Origin: OMIW01 sp044235645
Lineage (GTDB): Bacteria > Bdellovibrionota_C > UBA2361 > OMIW01
Direction: 5' to 3'
Assembly (NCBI GenBank): GCA_044235645.1
Contig: JBIIHQ010000004.1
Span: 124,001 to 188,000, forward strand
DNA: 64,000 nt
The notes under the pieces were generated by a model, which worked only from the letters and a program-made list of their open reading frames with translations, ran no database searches and was not told the DNA's origin. Positions 44,218 through 53,546 of the stretch are shown in pieces (position 1 is the first letter of the stretch; each line of letters begins with the position of its first letter). The translations under genes and the position numbers were made by a program.

Positions 44218-46089
44218 ATGTCCGAGCTGGATAAAAAGGCAAAAAAACAATCACTGCGTGAACTTGTCGATACGTTTCCTCCTCTTCCTGGTGTGTATCA
44301 GATGAAGGATAAAAAGGGATTTATCATCTATATCGGAAAGGCGAAGTCTCTAAGCTCTCGGGTAAAAACATATCTTTCAGGGGGCGATGGAAGGCCGCAG
44401 CTGGGTGCTCTCATGGATAGGGTTGTGAGTATCGAAACGATAGTTTGTGCGACAGAAGCACAGGCTGCTATTTTGGAACGGGACCTCATCGTTCGTCATC
44501 AGCCTCGATATAACATACGGCTGAAGGATGATAAGTCTTTTCTTCACATTCGGGTTGATCGGACTCATCAATGGCCGCGTATTGAGCTTGTTCGTCGACC
44601 GGTAGACGATGGAGCGGAGTATTTCGGACCTTATAATTTTAGCCACGAGATTCGGCGAGTGTATGAGGTTATCAGGCACGTTTTCCCGCTTAGAACGTGT
44701 TCAGACTCTGTTCTGACTAATCGGTCTAGACCGTGCCTAGAGTTTCAAATTAAACGATGCGTTGCTCCATGTGTCTTGTCGGTAGACCGTGATCAGTACT
44801 TCCGATGGGTTCAAGACGCCATAGCGGTGCTTAAAGGAAGGACGGGGACGATTCTGGAGGATTTAGCGGAGCGAGAGGAGCTGGCTGTTAAAGAGCTCCG
44901 GTTTGAGGAGGCCGCAATGATCCGTGATCGTCGCGATGCCTTAACTAAATTTTCAAAGGGGGAGCAGGTAGAATTCCACCGGGGTGATCACAGAGATGTT
45001 TGGGCTATCTATCGTGAGGGAAGCAATGTTTGCGTAAATATGCTCGCGATTAGACATGGACGGATTAATGATAATTCCTCCTTTATTCTGGATGATGTTC
45101 AGGTAAGTGATGAGTCAGTCCTCGAGGAGGCGCTATGCCAGTTTTACGATGAAGGTAGAGAAATACCGGATGAAATTATTGTCCCATTCACGCTGGAAAA
45201 TGAATCAATGGTTGCTGATTTGATCCGCTCCCGTCGAGGAAAGATTTCTCAGATCATTTCTCCTAAACAGGGCTCAAAGGCCCGTTTGCTTGGCCTATCT
45301 GACCTCAATGCAAAGCAGTTTTTTTCATCGGCAGTGAAAGGAGAGTATCGCTATCTTCAAGCTGCGAGGAAACTTGCCGAAATTATGCGATTGTCTCATG
45401 TACCTCGGAGAATTGAATGTGTGGACATATCGAATTTACAGGGGACTGATGTCGTTGGAGGATTAAGTGTTTTTTTTGACGGAGTTCCACTTCGAAGGGA
45501 GTACCGCCGATACCTCATTTCTCAGCAGGATAAACAGGACGATTTTGCCTCCATTTTTGAGGTAGTAACAAGGCGTCTGCAACGAGGAATGGAATCAGGC
45601 GAATTGCCAGATCTCTTGGTAATTGATGGGGGAGCGGGTCAGTTGGCGATGGCTCTCAGGGCTCGTGATAATTTGAGGGTACAGTTAGATATCATATCGA
45701 TAGCGAAGGTCCGGCAGGAGCGCAGTATTGGTGAGATTGTAGGACGGAAAAAGCCGGAAAGGCTATTTGCTCCGTGGGCTGACGAATCAATTCCCCTTGA
45801 TGACCATGATGAAGTTACTCATCTTTTGGCTTCTCTTCGGGATGAGGCTCACCGTCATGTAATCACTTTTCACCGTAATCGTCGTGCCCGAAGATTGGGC
45901 CGCTCGGTCCTTGACTCTATTCCGGGGGTGGGGCCTGAGAGAAGACTTCGCTTAATGAAGGAGTTTGGGAGTATCGCGCGAATGCGGAATGCGACGACAG
46001 AGGAGATAGCACGCGTAGGTCGGATGCCTCAGCAGGTGGCATTGGCGCTCAGACGAGCAATTCATCGTGACAGCAGCGATAAGGACTAG
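44218..46089 (+). CDS. uvrC: UvrABC excinuclease subunit C (UvrC)
   Basis: Makes the dual incisions in nucleotide excision repair. 623 residues in the usual order: GIY-YIG nuclease domain (PLPGVYQMKD, then IIYIGKAKSLSSRVKTYLS), Cys-rich region (CLEFQIKRCVAPC), UVR domain for UvrB binding (ELRFEEAAMIRDR), the RNase H-like C-terminal nuclease with DISNLQGTD and DGGAGQLAMAL, and a tandem HhH ending (DSIPGVGPERRLRLMKEFGS). All catalytic elements are present. The start lacks a good Shine-Dalgarno, but the N-terminus fits the family. Confidence 0.97.
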   Translation: MSELDKKAKKQSLRELVDTFPPLPGVYQMKDKKGFIIYIGKAKSLSSRVKTYLSGGDGRPQLGALMDRVVSIETIVCATEAQAAILERDLIVRHQPRYNIRLKDDKSFLHIRVDRTHQWPRIELVRRPVDDGAEYFGPYNFSHEIRRVYEVIRHVFPLRTCSDSVLTNRSRPCLEFQIKRCVAPCVLSVDRDQYFRWVQDAIAVLKGRTGTILEDLAEREELAVKELRFEEAAMIRDRRDALTKFSKGEQVEFHRGDHRDVWAIYREGSNVCVNMLAIRHGRINDNSSFILDDVQVSDESVLEEALCQFYDEGREIPDEIIVPFTLENESMVADLIRSRRGKISQIISPKQGSKARLLGLSDLNAKQFFSSAVKGEYRYLQAARKLAEIMRLSHVPRRIECVDISNLQGTDVVGGLSVFFDGVPLRREYRRYLISQQDKQDDFASIFEVVTRRLQRGMESGELPDLLVIDGGAGQLAMALRARDNLRVQLDIISIAKVRQERSIGEIVGRKKPERLFAPWADESIPLDDHDEVTHLLASLRDEAHRHVITFHRNRRARRLGRSVLDSIPGVGPERRLRLMKEFGSIARMRNATTEEIARVGRMPQQVALALRRAIHRDSSDKD

Positions 46090-46193
46090 CTTTCGCGGAT
46101 GAGAATTTAATTGCCCACGAGCAACCAGGCGAGTTGTTCCGTCGATAACATCTCAATTGTGTCTTGAGTCACCCTGGAGGAGGGGGGCAGCAT

Positions 46194-47771
46194 TTGTGGG
46201 GTGGCGAAGTGTGGCTGTTTGGACGAAGAATTGCTCGGCGAAATGGATTGAGGTGGTGGATTGTTCGAAGTTTTTTTTGTTTTTGTTGTCGAGTATCAAT
46301 CGGTACGATAACTCTTGTGATGCTGGTGGGGCAGGCTATCGGAATTTTCGGTACGGTTGCTCTTGCTAAGGCTGTGATACTTTCCCTGATGGGGGTAATC
46401 GCCCTAGCTGGTTTGGGAGGCAAGAGGTTTCTGAAGGTAAATTCTCTGACAACAGTTTATTTGTTTGGGGTAGCTTGGAGGGTTTTTTTTTCTCTCATGT
46501 GCTGTCTCGTTGTCGGTATTTTCATGGTTATGCCGTGGAGGGGGCTGAATGTCGTGCCAGACGGCACAAAGGTCAGGATCCGGGGGACGGTAGATCGCGT
46601 ACGACGGCCCCAATCAGGAGGAGTATCTTTTCGGTTTCAAGGTTTTGACTTCGCGAGTAGTCCCTTAGGGTCACCTCGGTTGGTCTTTGATAAAAAGCAG
46701 AATTTTAAACTTCTCTGTCAGAGCGCCGACCTTCCTTGGCGAAATGCCTCTGAGCTTGAAGAGGGTCGCGAGCTCATTATAGTCGGAAAGATTTTACCAT
46801 TTCGGGAGCGGGAGAGTTTGTCGGGATATGAGGAATCACTCCGTCGGTCAGGCTATGATGGGCGATGTTTCGTTGATTGGCTGTCATTATTGGATTCATC
46901 GAGCCGGGAGGTGCTGAATGCTACACCAGCGGGGGATAGAGAGGGGTTGAATTTCTCGCTTTCGGAGAGATCGATTCCCGATATTATTTCCGAAATTATC
47001 CGAGATTCGGTCGGTGATACTGATGGGGGCGCGATGCTGCTGTCGATGACAATCGGGACTCGAGATCAAGTGAGCAGAGAGACTGAGGAGGTGTTTCGTT
47101 TCCATGGGCTGTCACATCTTTTGGTGATATCAGGCTACCAACTTACTCAGGTGATTTGGTTGTCGGGAGTCATTGCTCGTGCTTTTATACGACGATTCTG
47201 GCGGCGGGTGGATTGGCTTCCATCAGCGATACTTCTGCCGATGGTCTGTGGGGGGTGCGGGTTGTGTCTGGGGGCGATAACGGGATTCGAGGTTTCGATC
47301 ACAAGAGCTGTGGTTGGAGCTCTCATTCTGGAGTTGGTGAAAAGTCGTGAAGGTTTTTCGTCCTTGGGACACTCGTTGATAATAACGGCTAGTATTTTGA
47401 GCGCGATCTGGCCTGGGATTCTTTTTGAGCCAGCGGGTGCGCTTACAATGAGCGCACTCGTCGGAATTTTGGTTGGTAAGGCGGTGGGGGGAGAGGGGTT
47501 ACGGGGAATTGTGGGGGCGCATATCGGAGCGCTCCTGTGCACTTCGGCGATAGCGTGTATTTGGTTCGATCCACCGCACTTGGGGGCAGCGCTCATAGCC
47601 GCGCCGTTAGCCGGGCTATTTTCGACAGCAGTCTTTTACGGAACCCTCATAGGACTTTTTATGAAAACTATCGGAGTCGACTCAGAGGGAGTTTTTCTTC
47701 TCACTATGGCTGGATTTGCGGATAAAATCAGGGTGCTTCTGACAAAAAGTCAGCTTTTCTTAACTGAGTGA
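46194..47771 (+). CDS. ComEC/Rec2 channel core without metallo-beta-lactamase domain
   Basis: ComEC forms the inner-membrane channel for DNA uptake. The product has about 525 residues: N-terminal helices, a soluble OB-fold-like DUF4131 part (about 120-220), and the Competence channel domain with the signature GLSHLLVISGYQLTQV and many helices. It stops after the channel and lacks the C-terminal metallo-beta-lactamase nuclease seen in longer ComEC proteins. TTG 46194 is favoured because GGAGGAGGGGGG ends 6-7 bases before it; TTG 46164 is also open. No other competence gene is near. A weak 7-base hairpin (47776-47797) lies between it and mreB. Confidence 0.85.
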   Translation: MWGGEVWLFGRRIARRNGLRWWIVRSFFCFCCRVSIGTITLVMLVGQAIGIFGTVALAKAVILSLMGVIALAGLGGKRFLKVNSLTTVYLFGVAWRVFFSLMCCLVVGIFMVMPWRGLNVVPDGTKVRIRGTVDRVRRPQSGGVSFRFQGFDFASSPLGSPRLVFDKKQNFKLLCQSADLPWRNASELEEGRELIIVGKILPFRERESLSGYEESLRRSGYDGRCFVDWLSLLDSSSREVLNATPAGDREGLNFSLSERSIPDIISEIIRDSVGDTDGGAMLLSMTIGTRDQVSRETEEVFRFHGLSHLLVISGYQLTQVIWLSGVIARAFIRRFWRRVDWLPSAILLPMVCGGCGLCLGAITGFEVSITRAVVGALILELVKSREGFSSLGHSLIITASILSAIWPGILFEPAGALTMSALVGILVGKAVGGEGLRGIVGAHIGALLCTSAIACIWFDPPHLGAALIAAPLAGLFSTAVFYGTLIGLFMKTIGVDSEGVFLLTMAGFADKIRVLLTKSQLFLTE

Positions 47772-47830
47772 AAATTATTTCCGATGGTTGGGAAATAGGC
47801 GCATGAGAGGAAAAAGTTGCGGTCTAAACC

Positions 47831-48961
47831 CTAGAACTCAGCGTCCTGGAATACGAGCCTTTTGTACGAACGGAGATCGTCGACGATCCTACCTACCCCT
47901 CTTACGACGCAATGAAGAGGATCGTTCGCCCGAAAGCAGGCAATCCCGGTTGCTCTCGAAACTGCTGATGGAAGGTCGTTAAGGAGAGAGCCTCCCCCTG
48001 CCAAGCAAATACCAGCTCGAGAGATATCGTCAACAATTTCTGGTGATGCCTGTTCGAGAACGGAGCGTATGACAGAGATTATATTACCAATCGGTTCTCG
48101 CAGTGCTCTTGTAACCTCGATATCGGCGATCTCTCGAGAGGCGGGAAGACCGGAGGGAAGGTCCTGTCCTGTAACGAAGGTCGACCGCTCAATTTTGGCA
48201 TTACTCACGGCTCCGATTTGTATTTTTACTCGCTCAGCCTCAAAACATCCGATATTCAGGAGACGTTCATCGCGCATGTATCGTTGGATAGCCTCATCGC
48301 ACGCATCCCCCGCAACAGGGGACGCCTCGAAGTGAATCATTTGCCCCATGCTGATGACAGCAACCTCAGTGGTACCGCCTCCAATATCTACGATCATCCG
48401 CGCGGAAGTTTCTTCGAGTGAGAGTCCCGAACCTATGGCAGCCGCTATTGATTCTCCAGCAAGTAATGCTGAGCTCACACCACTCCGCAATGCGGCATCG
48501 GCGACTGCTCGACGCTCAGCATAGGAAATTCCAGAGGGAACTCCGATGACAAGTCGGGGCCCTCGCATACTGAAACCGCTCTGAACCCCCGCGAGGAGGT
48601 GACGAAGCATGGCCGAGGTGACGTCAAAGTCGTGGATGGTCCCATTTCGAAGAGGGCGGACGACAGCGGTAGAGCGACCGGTCTTTCCAAACATTGCTTT
48701 TGCTTCATGACCAATTGCGACCACTCTTCCCGAGTTTTGATCAATCGCGACGACGGTCGGTTCGTTAAAAATAATTCCTCGTTTTCGGACATATACCAAG
48801 GTGTTGGCGGTACCGAGGTCCATTGCCATATCATGCGACCAAGCGAGTCTCAGTTGAGGCCGTGTTCGAGCAATACTGGACTCATGAAAAAATCGACGAA
48901 AGGGCGACGAATCGGGGAAAGCGTTACGTGCGGCTGAAGGGGGTCTTTGATGCGCATTCAT
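47831..48961 (-). CDS. mreB: Rod-shape-determining actin homolog MreB
   Basis: Polymerises on the inner face of the cytoplasmic membrane and guides cell-wall elongation. Actin-fold motifs are clear: phosphate 1 MDLGTANTLVYV, VIGVPSGISYAERRAV, phosphate 2 MIVDIGGGTTEVAVIS, and the C-terminal adenosine loop CLAGGGSLLNDLP. From ATG 48961 the protein has 376 residues with about 42 residues before the MDLGTANT motif, longer and more Arg/Ser/Phe-rich than in canonical MreB (which has a short amphipathic helix). mreC, mreD and rodA do not follow; RNase E/G lies upstream on the same strand. Confidence 0.95.
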   Translation of the reverse strand: MNAHQRPPSAARNAFPDSSPFRRFFHESSIARTRPQLRLAWSHDMAMDLGTANTLVYVRKRGIIFNEPTVVAIDQNSGRVVAIGHEAKAMFGKTGRSTAVVRPLRNGTIHDFDVTSAMLRHLLAGVQSGFSMRGPRLVIGVPSGISYAERRAVADAALRSGVSSALLAGESIAAAIGSGLSLEETSARMIVDIGGGTTEVAVISMGQMIHFEASPVAGDACDEAIQRYMRDERLLNIGCFEAERVKIQIGAVSNAKIERSTFVTGQDLPSGLPASREIADIEVTRALREPIGNIISVIRSVLEQASPEIVDDISRAGICLAGGGSLLNDLPSAVSRATGIACFRANDPLHCVVRGVGRIVDDLRSYKRLVFQDAEF

Positions 48962-49217
48962 GGTCATCTCGTGCGGGAGGAGCTTATTAAGACGCAATTC
49001 TAGTTCAAGGTCGATCGGCTGAGCCAGGTGCCCGAACTTATGGTCACTACCGGCGTTTATCGAAATAGACGGGTGCTAGAACAGAGTAAGGGAACCTCCG
49101 TTGACCGACAAGAACGAAATGGTCTTTGACACAGTTTTTTTACAAGTTACTTAAAGTAACCATAGCCTTGGGGCATACCCCCCAAATTAAGATCTCTTTA
49201 TAGGTATGTCGTGCCCT

Positions 49218-50909
49218 TCAGCCCTCGGCACCTTCCACAGATTTCGGTCGGTTTGCTTGGTGCGATTGGGAACTTCTCCCCCGATGTCGCCGGACAGAGC
49301 GTATCCGTTTTCCTTGGTTGATTCGCTCGTTCGGCCGATTGCGATCACTTGACGAGTGATTTTGATTGAGACTTTTCTCCGTAGGTCTTTGTTGAGACTT
49401 TCTATCGTCCTGACGATTAATGTCGGCATCGCGAGCGGGCTTGCCTGATTCCATCTCAAACTCATACTCATCGGGCCTTAATCGGCCATCTGCAAGTATG
49501 AGAATCTGTGAGTCAAAGGTGCTCTCAAGGAGATAGAGCTCGCCCTTTTTGTTGTTCAGGAGGAACAGGGCAGCTCCCGGAGCCAGCCTCGCCTTTACGA
49601 CCTTCACCTTACCGACAATTATCGCTGATTGAATTTTTCGCAGTGCCTCAAGGGCAACGAGCTCTGGATTTTTAACAAGCCCCAACCCTTGGCAATGAGG
49701 GCATTTAATAGTGCTCTGGCTGGAAAGGCTCGCTCGGATCCTTTGTCGCGACATTTCAATAAGACCGAACTTTGACAGATGCCCGACCTCGATTCGCGCT
49801 TTATCCGGTTTTACCGCGGCTTTTATCTTTTTCTCTAATGCTGCTCGATGCCTTCGATCGTTCATATCGATGAAATCGATGACTATCAATCCTCCCAAGT
49901 CGCGGAGTCTCAATTGTCTTGCTATTTCATCTGCCGCCTCCAAATTCGTTTTGTAGGCGGTCTCCTCGATACTTTCCCCGGCAGTTGCCTTCCCTGAATT
50001 TACGTCGACGGCAACGAGTGCCTCGAGAGACTCGAGCACAATCGAGCCACCAGAGGGAAGAGAAACCTCTGAAGTCAGAGTTTGAGCAACCTGATTCTCA
50101 ATATTAAAGTGGGTAAATATCGGAGCTTTGCCCTCATAGAATTGGACCCGAGATCGATACCGGGGCATGACCATCCCGATGAACTCCTTCACCCGCGAAA
50201 ACGTAATTGGATCATCAACAACTATTTCACGTACCTCAGGGGTGAAATAATCTCGAATTACTCGAGATGCGAGGTCGCTCTCCTGATACAAAATCGAGGG
50301 GGAGGAAGCCGTTTGGGCGGCCGTAAGGATGGTTTCCCAAACTTTAAGTTGGAGAGAGAGATCACGAGCAAGCTCACTCTGTGAGCGATCCAGTCCTGCG
50401 GTGCGAATGATCAATCCGATACCTGCGGGTATTTCTAATTCACGGGCGAGGTTGATGAGGCGCTTGCGTTGCTCAGAATCGCTGATTTTTCGGGAAACGC
50501 CCCCTCGATCGCTTCCCGGCATGAGTACGACATAACGACCTGGAAGTGAGAGATAGGTGGTAAGAGTGGCTCCCTTGGCTTCACGTTCCTCTTTTACCAC
50601 TTGAACGACTAACTCTTGGTCAGGCCGCAAAACATCCTGAATTTGGACACGAGCGTGGGATGCGCCAGGTTTAAAATAGGATGGATGGATATCGTTAATT
50701 TGAAGGAATCCGTTCCGTTGAGTTCCAATATCAACGAACGCCGCCTGTAAGCTTGGTTCGATGCGGGAAATTCTGGCTTTGTAGATATTTCCTTTTAACT
50801 TCTTACCGAGGTGTCCCTCTATTTCAAGCTCCGATAGGACTTCATCCTCCGTAATCGCGATCCGACATTCTTCCGGATGAATCGCGTTTATTAACATTCT
50901 TCGGTCCAT
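49218..50909 (-). CDS. rng: Ribonuclease E/G family endoribonuclease
   Basis: Single-strand-specific endoribonuclease that matures rRNA or degrades mRNA. From ATG 50909 (AAGGA six bases upstream) the protein has 563 residues. S1 domain (GNIYKARISRIEPSLQAAFV), 5' sensor and catalytic DNase I-like region (AVDVNSGKAT, then VIDFIDMNDRRHR), and the zinc-link CPHCQGLG are all present. The size is closer to RNase G than RNase E, but the last 80 residues form a polar, Arg/Gln/Ser/Asn-rich disordered tail that RNase G normally lacks. It could therefore assemble a small degradosome. Confidence 0.93.
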   Translation of the reverse strand: MDRRMLINAIHPEECRIAITEDEVLSELEIEGHLGKKLKGNIYKARISRIEPSLQAAFVDIGTQRNGFLQINDIHPSYFKPGASHARVQIQDVLRPDQELVVQVVKEEREAKGATLTTYLSLPGRYVVLMPGSDRGGVSRKISDSEQRKRLINLARELEIPAGIGLIIRTAGLDRSQSELARDLSLQLKVWETILTAAQTASSPSILYQESDLASRVIRDYFTPEVREIVVDDPITFSRVKEFIGMVMPRYRSRVQFYEGKAPIFTHFNIENQVAQTLTSEVSLPSGGSIVLESLEALVAVDVNSGKATAGESIEETAYKTNLEAADEIARQLRLRDLGGLIVIDFIDMNDRRHRAALEKKIKAAVKPDKARIEVGHLSKFGLIEMSRQRIRASLSSQSTIKCPHCQGLGLVKNPELVALEALRKIQSAIIVGKVKVVKARLAPGAALFLLNNKKGELYLLESTFDSQILILADGRLRPDEYEFEMESGKPARDADINRQDDRKSQQRPTEKSLNQNHSSSDRNRPNERINQGKRIRSVRRHRGRSSQSHQANRPKSVEGAEG

Positions 50910-52491
50910 GATATTCCTTTTTCTGGCCCCCAAGGATTGTGATACGCTGGGTTCGAAAACGCCGATCAGCACGAGACTTGATTTTCTCGCTTTATCCCTA
51001 GTGGTCTCCTAAAATCATTAATCTCGCTCAAAAACTCCTTGCCGGGGTCCGCTGAAAGGGGGCTTCTCAGGGGAACGACGGTGTCTCGGTCATTCGAGTC
51101 TCGGTTCTTTCTCCGATAAAAACCTTTAAATTGATGACTGTTCTTCGATAGTCATATCGCAGAAGAAGCCACCCATAATCGGCCCGGGGCGCTATGTACT
51201 AGGCCTCAAGAGCCTCGTAAACAGAACGGGCCCGTTAACCCGATTTATAGGGGAGGTTAGAATCGCTTTTGAGGGAGGGCCGGCAATATTTGGGTTTCTT
51301 AGTCAGCTTGTTATTCGGTTCAGAAGATGGCCCTCTTTAAAAGGGAAAAGCTCTCTTGGGAGGTATGTCACAGGGTCGCCGAAGTGGTGCTCCTTTGTGC
51401 CACGTACTCCTCATCTAAAATGGCCTCCCGCACTTTTGAGAACAATGCGGGCTCAGGAAGGTAATTGAGAAGCGCAATCCCTGGCCCTCGTCAATATGAC
51501 GAGAACCAGTGGTAATTCGTACTAACCTCAGGAATGCTAACGCCCGTTGCTCTCAGGACGCCCGCGTAATCTGTTACCCCGTCGTAACGCTCTTTCCTCT
51601 TCCCGGTGTCGGGCCATAATGTGCCCTAATCTTCCTCCGATTTTCAGCTGATTTTCTTAAAAGCCTTTTGTATCGGATCTTAATCTCCGAAACGAAAACT
51701 CTATACTACCCAAAATTAGCCAATTTCGCTCAAATGCGAGGCGTCTTTTCTCTTTTCTGCGCTCTCCTATCGAAAATCCCCAGCTCTCATGACGTCCATC
51801 CCAGCAGTTGACCGAATATCCCTGCGGGAGCCATCTTCCCTGTGAACCTGTCCCTTCAGCTGAACATGTTCAAAAATTGCCGAAACCAAAACTCGAGGAC
51901 ATCAGGCTCGCCCACACGGAATAGCCAACTTTCAGCGCGAGCGTGAAGATAGGATACTGAATGCGACCCACCTCGTCCTAATCTTCTTGGCTGAGTGGTC
52001 GAGCATTCTTTCGAATGCAGATCCCCGCCAAGCCTCCCCGATCGCCAACGCCTTGGATATCCCCTGGCCGATTCGCGAAACTGCTCAAAGATTCAAGTCC
52101 TGCACCGTTATTGGACCGATGAGTCAACCTACTAGGCGCGGAATTAACCCCACCATCAGGCCGAAATCTACCGCCTGCGAGGACTTTTAGCTCAATTCAG
52201 GATTTCGCAAACGTGGTCATCTGATGACTTCCGGGCTTGAGGGCCCCTCAACACAAGGCAAGCCAAACTAGCCCCTAATGTCTCGCGGTAAACACCCGAT
52301 GACTATCAGAAAACCCTCCGAGAGCTATCTCACCTACCCACCAGAGAGGCCAATTCCATTGGCACCAAGACCTTCTTTCTCGATTGTATGATCCATTGAT
52401 GGAAACGCAAAGCCCTGAGCATCTCCTTGGATAAGATTAATCTGTGTTTTATTTTGGCCCTTTAAACTGGACCAAGGCGACAACAAGCCGA
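50910..52491. other. About 1.6 kb with no recognisable gene
   Basis: Between the response regulator and rng, both on the minus strand, no ORF longer than 67 codons is present and none has coding character. The plus strand is rich in pyrimidines (so the minus strand is purine-rich), as expected for minus-strand transcription. No tRNA, rRNA, tmRNA, SRP RNA or RNase P core motif could be found by eye. It could be a long leader of rng, a non-coding RNA or a decayed gene. Confidence 0.6.
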
Positions 52492-52854
52492 TTACAGTAA
52501 TCGCTTGACCCGGTCAACAAGGTCGGTGGCTCTGCACGGCTTGGTCAAAACGACGGTGCATCCGGCGGCGATCGCCTCTGCGTGAATAACCGGATCGTCG
52601 ACTGCCGTAAAGGCCACGATCGGTCCTCCCCAACCTCGCTCTCGGATAAATGCAACGAGCTCTTGGCCGTTCATGTGTGGCATCATCAGATCCACCAAAA
52701 TGACGTCGGATGTCTGAGCGTCGAGGTAGGAGAGAGCTGAAGTACCACTGGTGCACCGATCAACTTCAAAACCTGCGTCCTCAAACAGCATCTGGACAAT
52801 GTCGAGAGCGGTAAGGTCGTCGTCAATGATGAGAATGCGCTTGGAAATGCTCAT
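52492..52854 (-). CDS. Single-domain response regulator (CheY-like receiver)
   Basis: 120 residues from ATG 52854 (AAGGTGA seven bases upstream). It consists of one receiver domain: acidic pocket IIDDD (11-13), phospho-acceptor Asp55 in VDLMMP, the Thr/Ala switch in FTAVDD and the Lys in LTKPC. No output domain follows, so it works by protein contact, as CheY or Spo0F do. No sensor kinase is adjacent, and the phytochrome 24 kb away has no intact kinase, so the partner is unknown. Confidence 0.92.
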   Translation of the reverse strand: MSISKRILIIDDDLTALDIVQMLFEDAGFEVDRCTSGTSALSYLDAQTSDVILVDLMMPHMNGQELVAFIRERGWGGPIVAFTAVDDPVIHAEAIAAGCTVVLTKPCRATDLVDRVKRLL

Positions 52855-53344
52855 GGCTAAATCACCTTTAGGGCTCGTTGAAGCCTGTCCGAATAGTACC
52901 AATCGCTGAGATGGAGAAAGCCTAATGTGAGCTCAATCATGTAAATGGCGTTCTATAGAGGCTCGATCGTTTGGTCGCTACACAGGGATACTTTTTTTCC
53001 AAACAACGGGGCTCATACGTCTCATTTTAACGCACCCTCGGACATGCCAAAAGGTGGAAGTGGTATTGAGTCGGTGTTATTCTCGCTGCTGAGGCAGGAT
53101 GCATCCTGTCTCGATAGAGCTGACGTCGGGTAATGTGCCTAGTCGGGCTTCTCAACGGAGTATTTTTGCTCCCCACCAAATCGGGAAGATTCTCCCAAGC
53201 CCCCTGCAAAACGTCGTTTCTGTCACACGAGGAGAGTGAGTGCTCCTTGTGGTGGGCTGAGTTGAAGTTCAGATATATGGAGCCAAAAATTTCCCCTTGC
53301 CGTGAAGCGTGGCGGTTGTAGGGGGCATCTTCTTAGGAGGGGAA
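52855..53344. other. Intergenic region upstream of the type III-like locus, with hairpins
   Basis: About 490 bases with no ORF of coding quality. Two hairpins occur close together on the plus strand: CACGAGGAG/CTCCTTGTG (53226-53251, one G-U pair) and CCCCT/AGGGG with an inner GCCG/CGGT (53293-53324). They precede a small ORF with a strong ribosome binding site at 53345. The region should hold the promoter of the response regulator and that of the plus-strand locus, but no convincing box pair was found. Confidence 0.4.
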
Positions 53345-53410
53345 ATGATTCAAATATTTCCTTTTGTCGGTATGATTTCGTCTGAAATTACTTTTCAGTT
53401 TCACTTGTAA
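53345..53410 (+). CDS. 21-codon small ORF (possible leader peptide)
   Basis: ATG 53345 is preceded at five bases by AGGAGG, the best Shine-Dalgarno in this part of the window. It encodes a hydrophobic 21-residue peptide (MIQIFPFVGMISSEITFQFH and one Leu) and stops at TAA 53410. A GC-rich mini-hairpin with eight T residues follows (53429-53448). A translated leader before a terminator-like element suggests attenuation of the following operon, but a short membrane peptide is equally possible. Confidence 0.45.
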   Translation: MIQIFPFVGMISSEITFQFHL

Positions 53411-53428
53411 AGAACAGAGCTGATAGAA

Positions 53429-53448
53429 GGGGGGCCTCCGTTTTTTTT
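53429..53448 (+). terminator. Terminator-like hairpin with U tract upstream of the FHA gene
   Basis: GGGGGGCCTCC can form only a short 4-pair stem (one G-U) with a 3-base loop, immediately followed by G and eight T. The stem is weak but the T run is long. It lies 18 bases after the 21-codon ORF and about 100 bases before the FHA gene. Confidence 0.4.
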
Positions 53449-53546
53449 CAGCGCCTTTTGGTTTCACGAGGTCGTCATTTTGTAATTCGGGGAGAGTTCA
53501 GAAAGGTACACAGCGGAGTGGTAACTGACGTCCGGAATAGTTCTTC

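Noticed and set aside
52007..52060. tRNA-like string TGGCTGAGTGGTCGAG followed by TTCGAAT and CCGCCA
   Set aside because: It resembles a Ser/Leu tRNA D-arm and T-arm, but the anticodon arm is missing, the T-loop is embedded in a simple GCATTC/GAATGC hairpin, and the 5' flank cannot pair with the putative acceptor 3' end.
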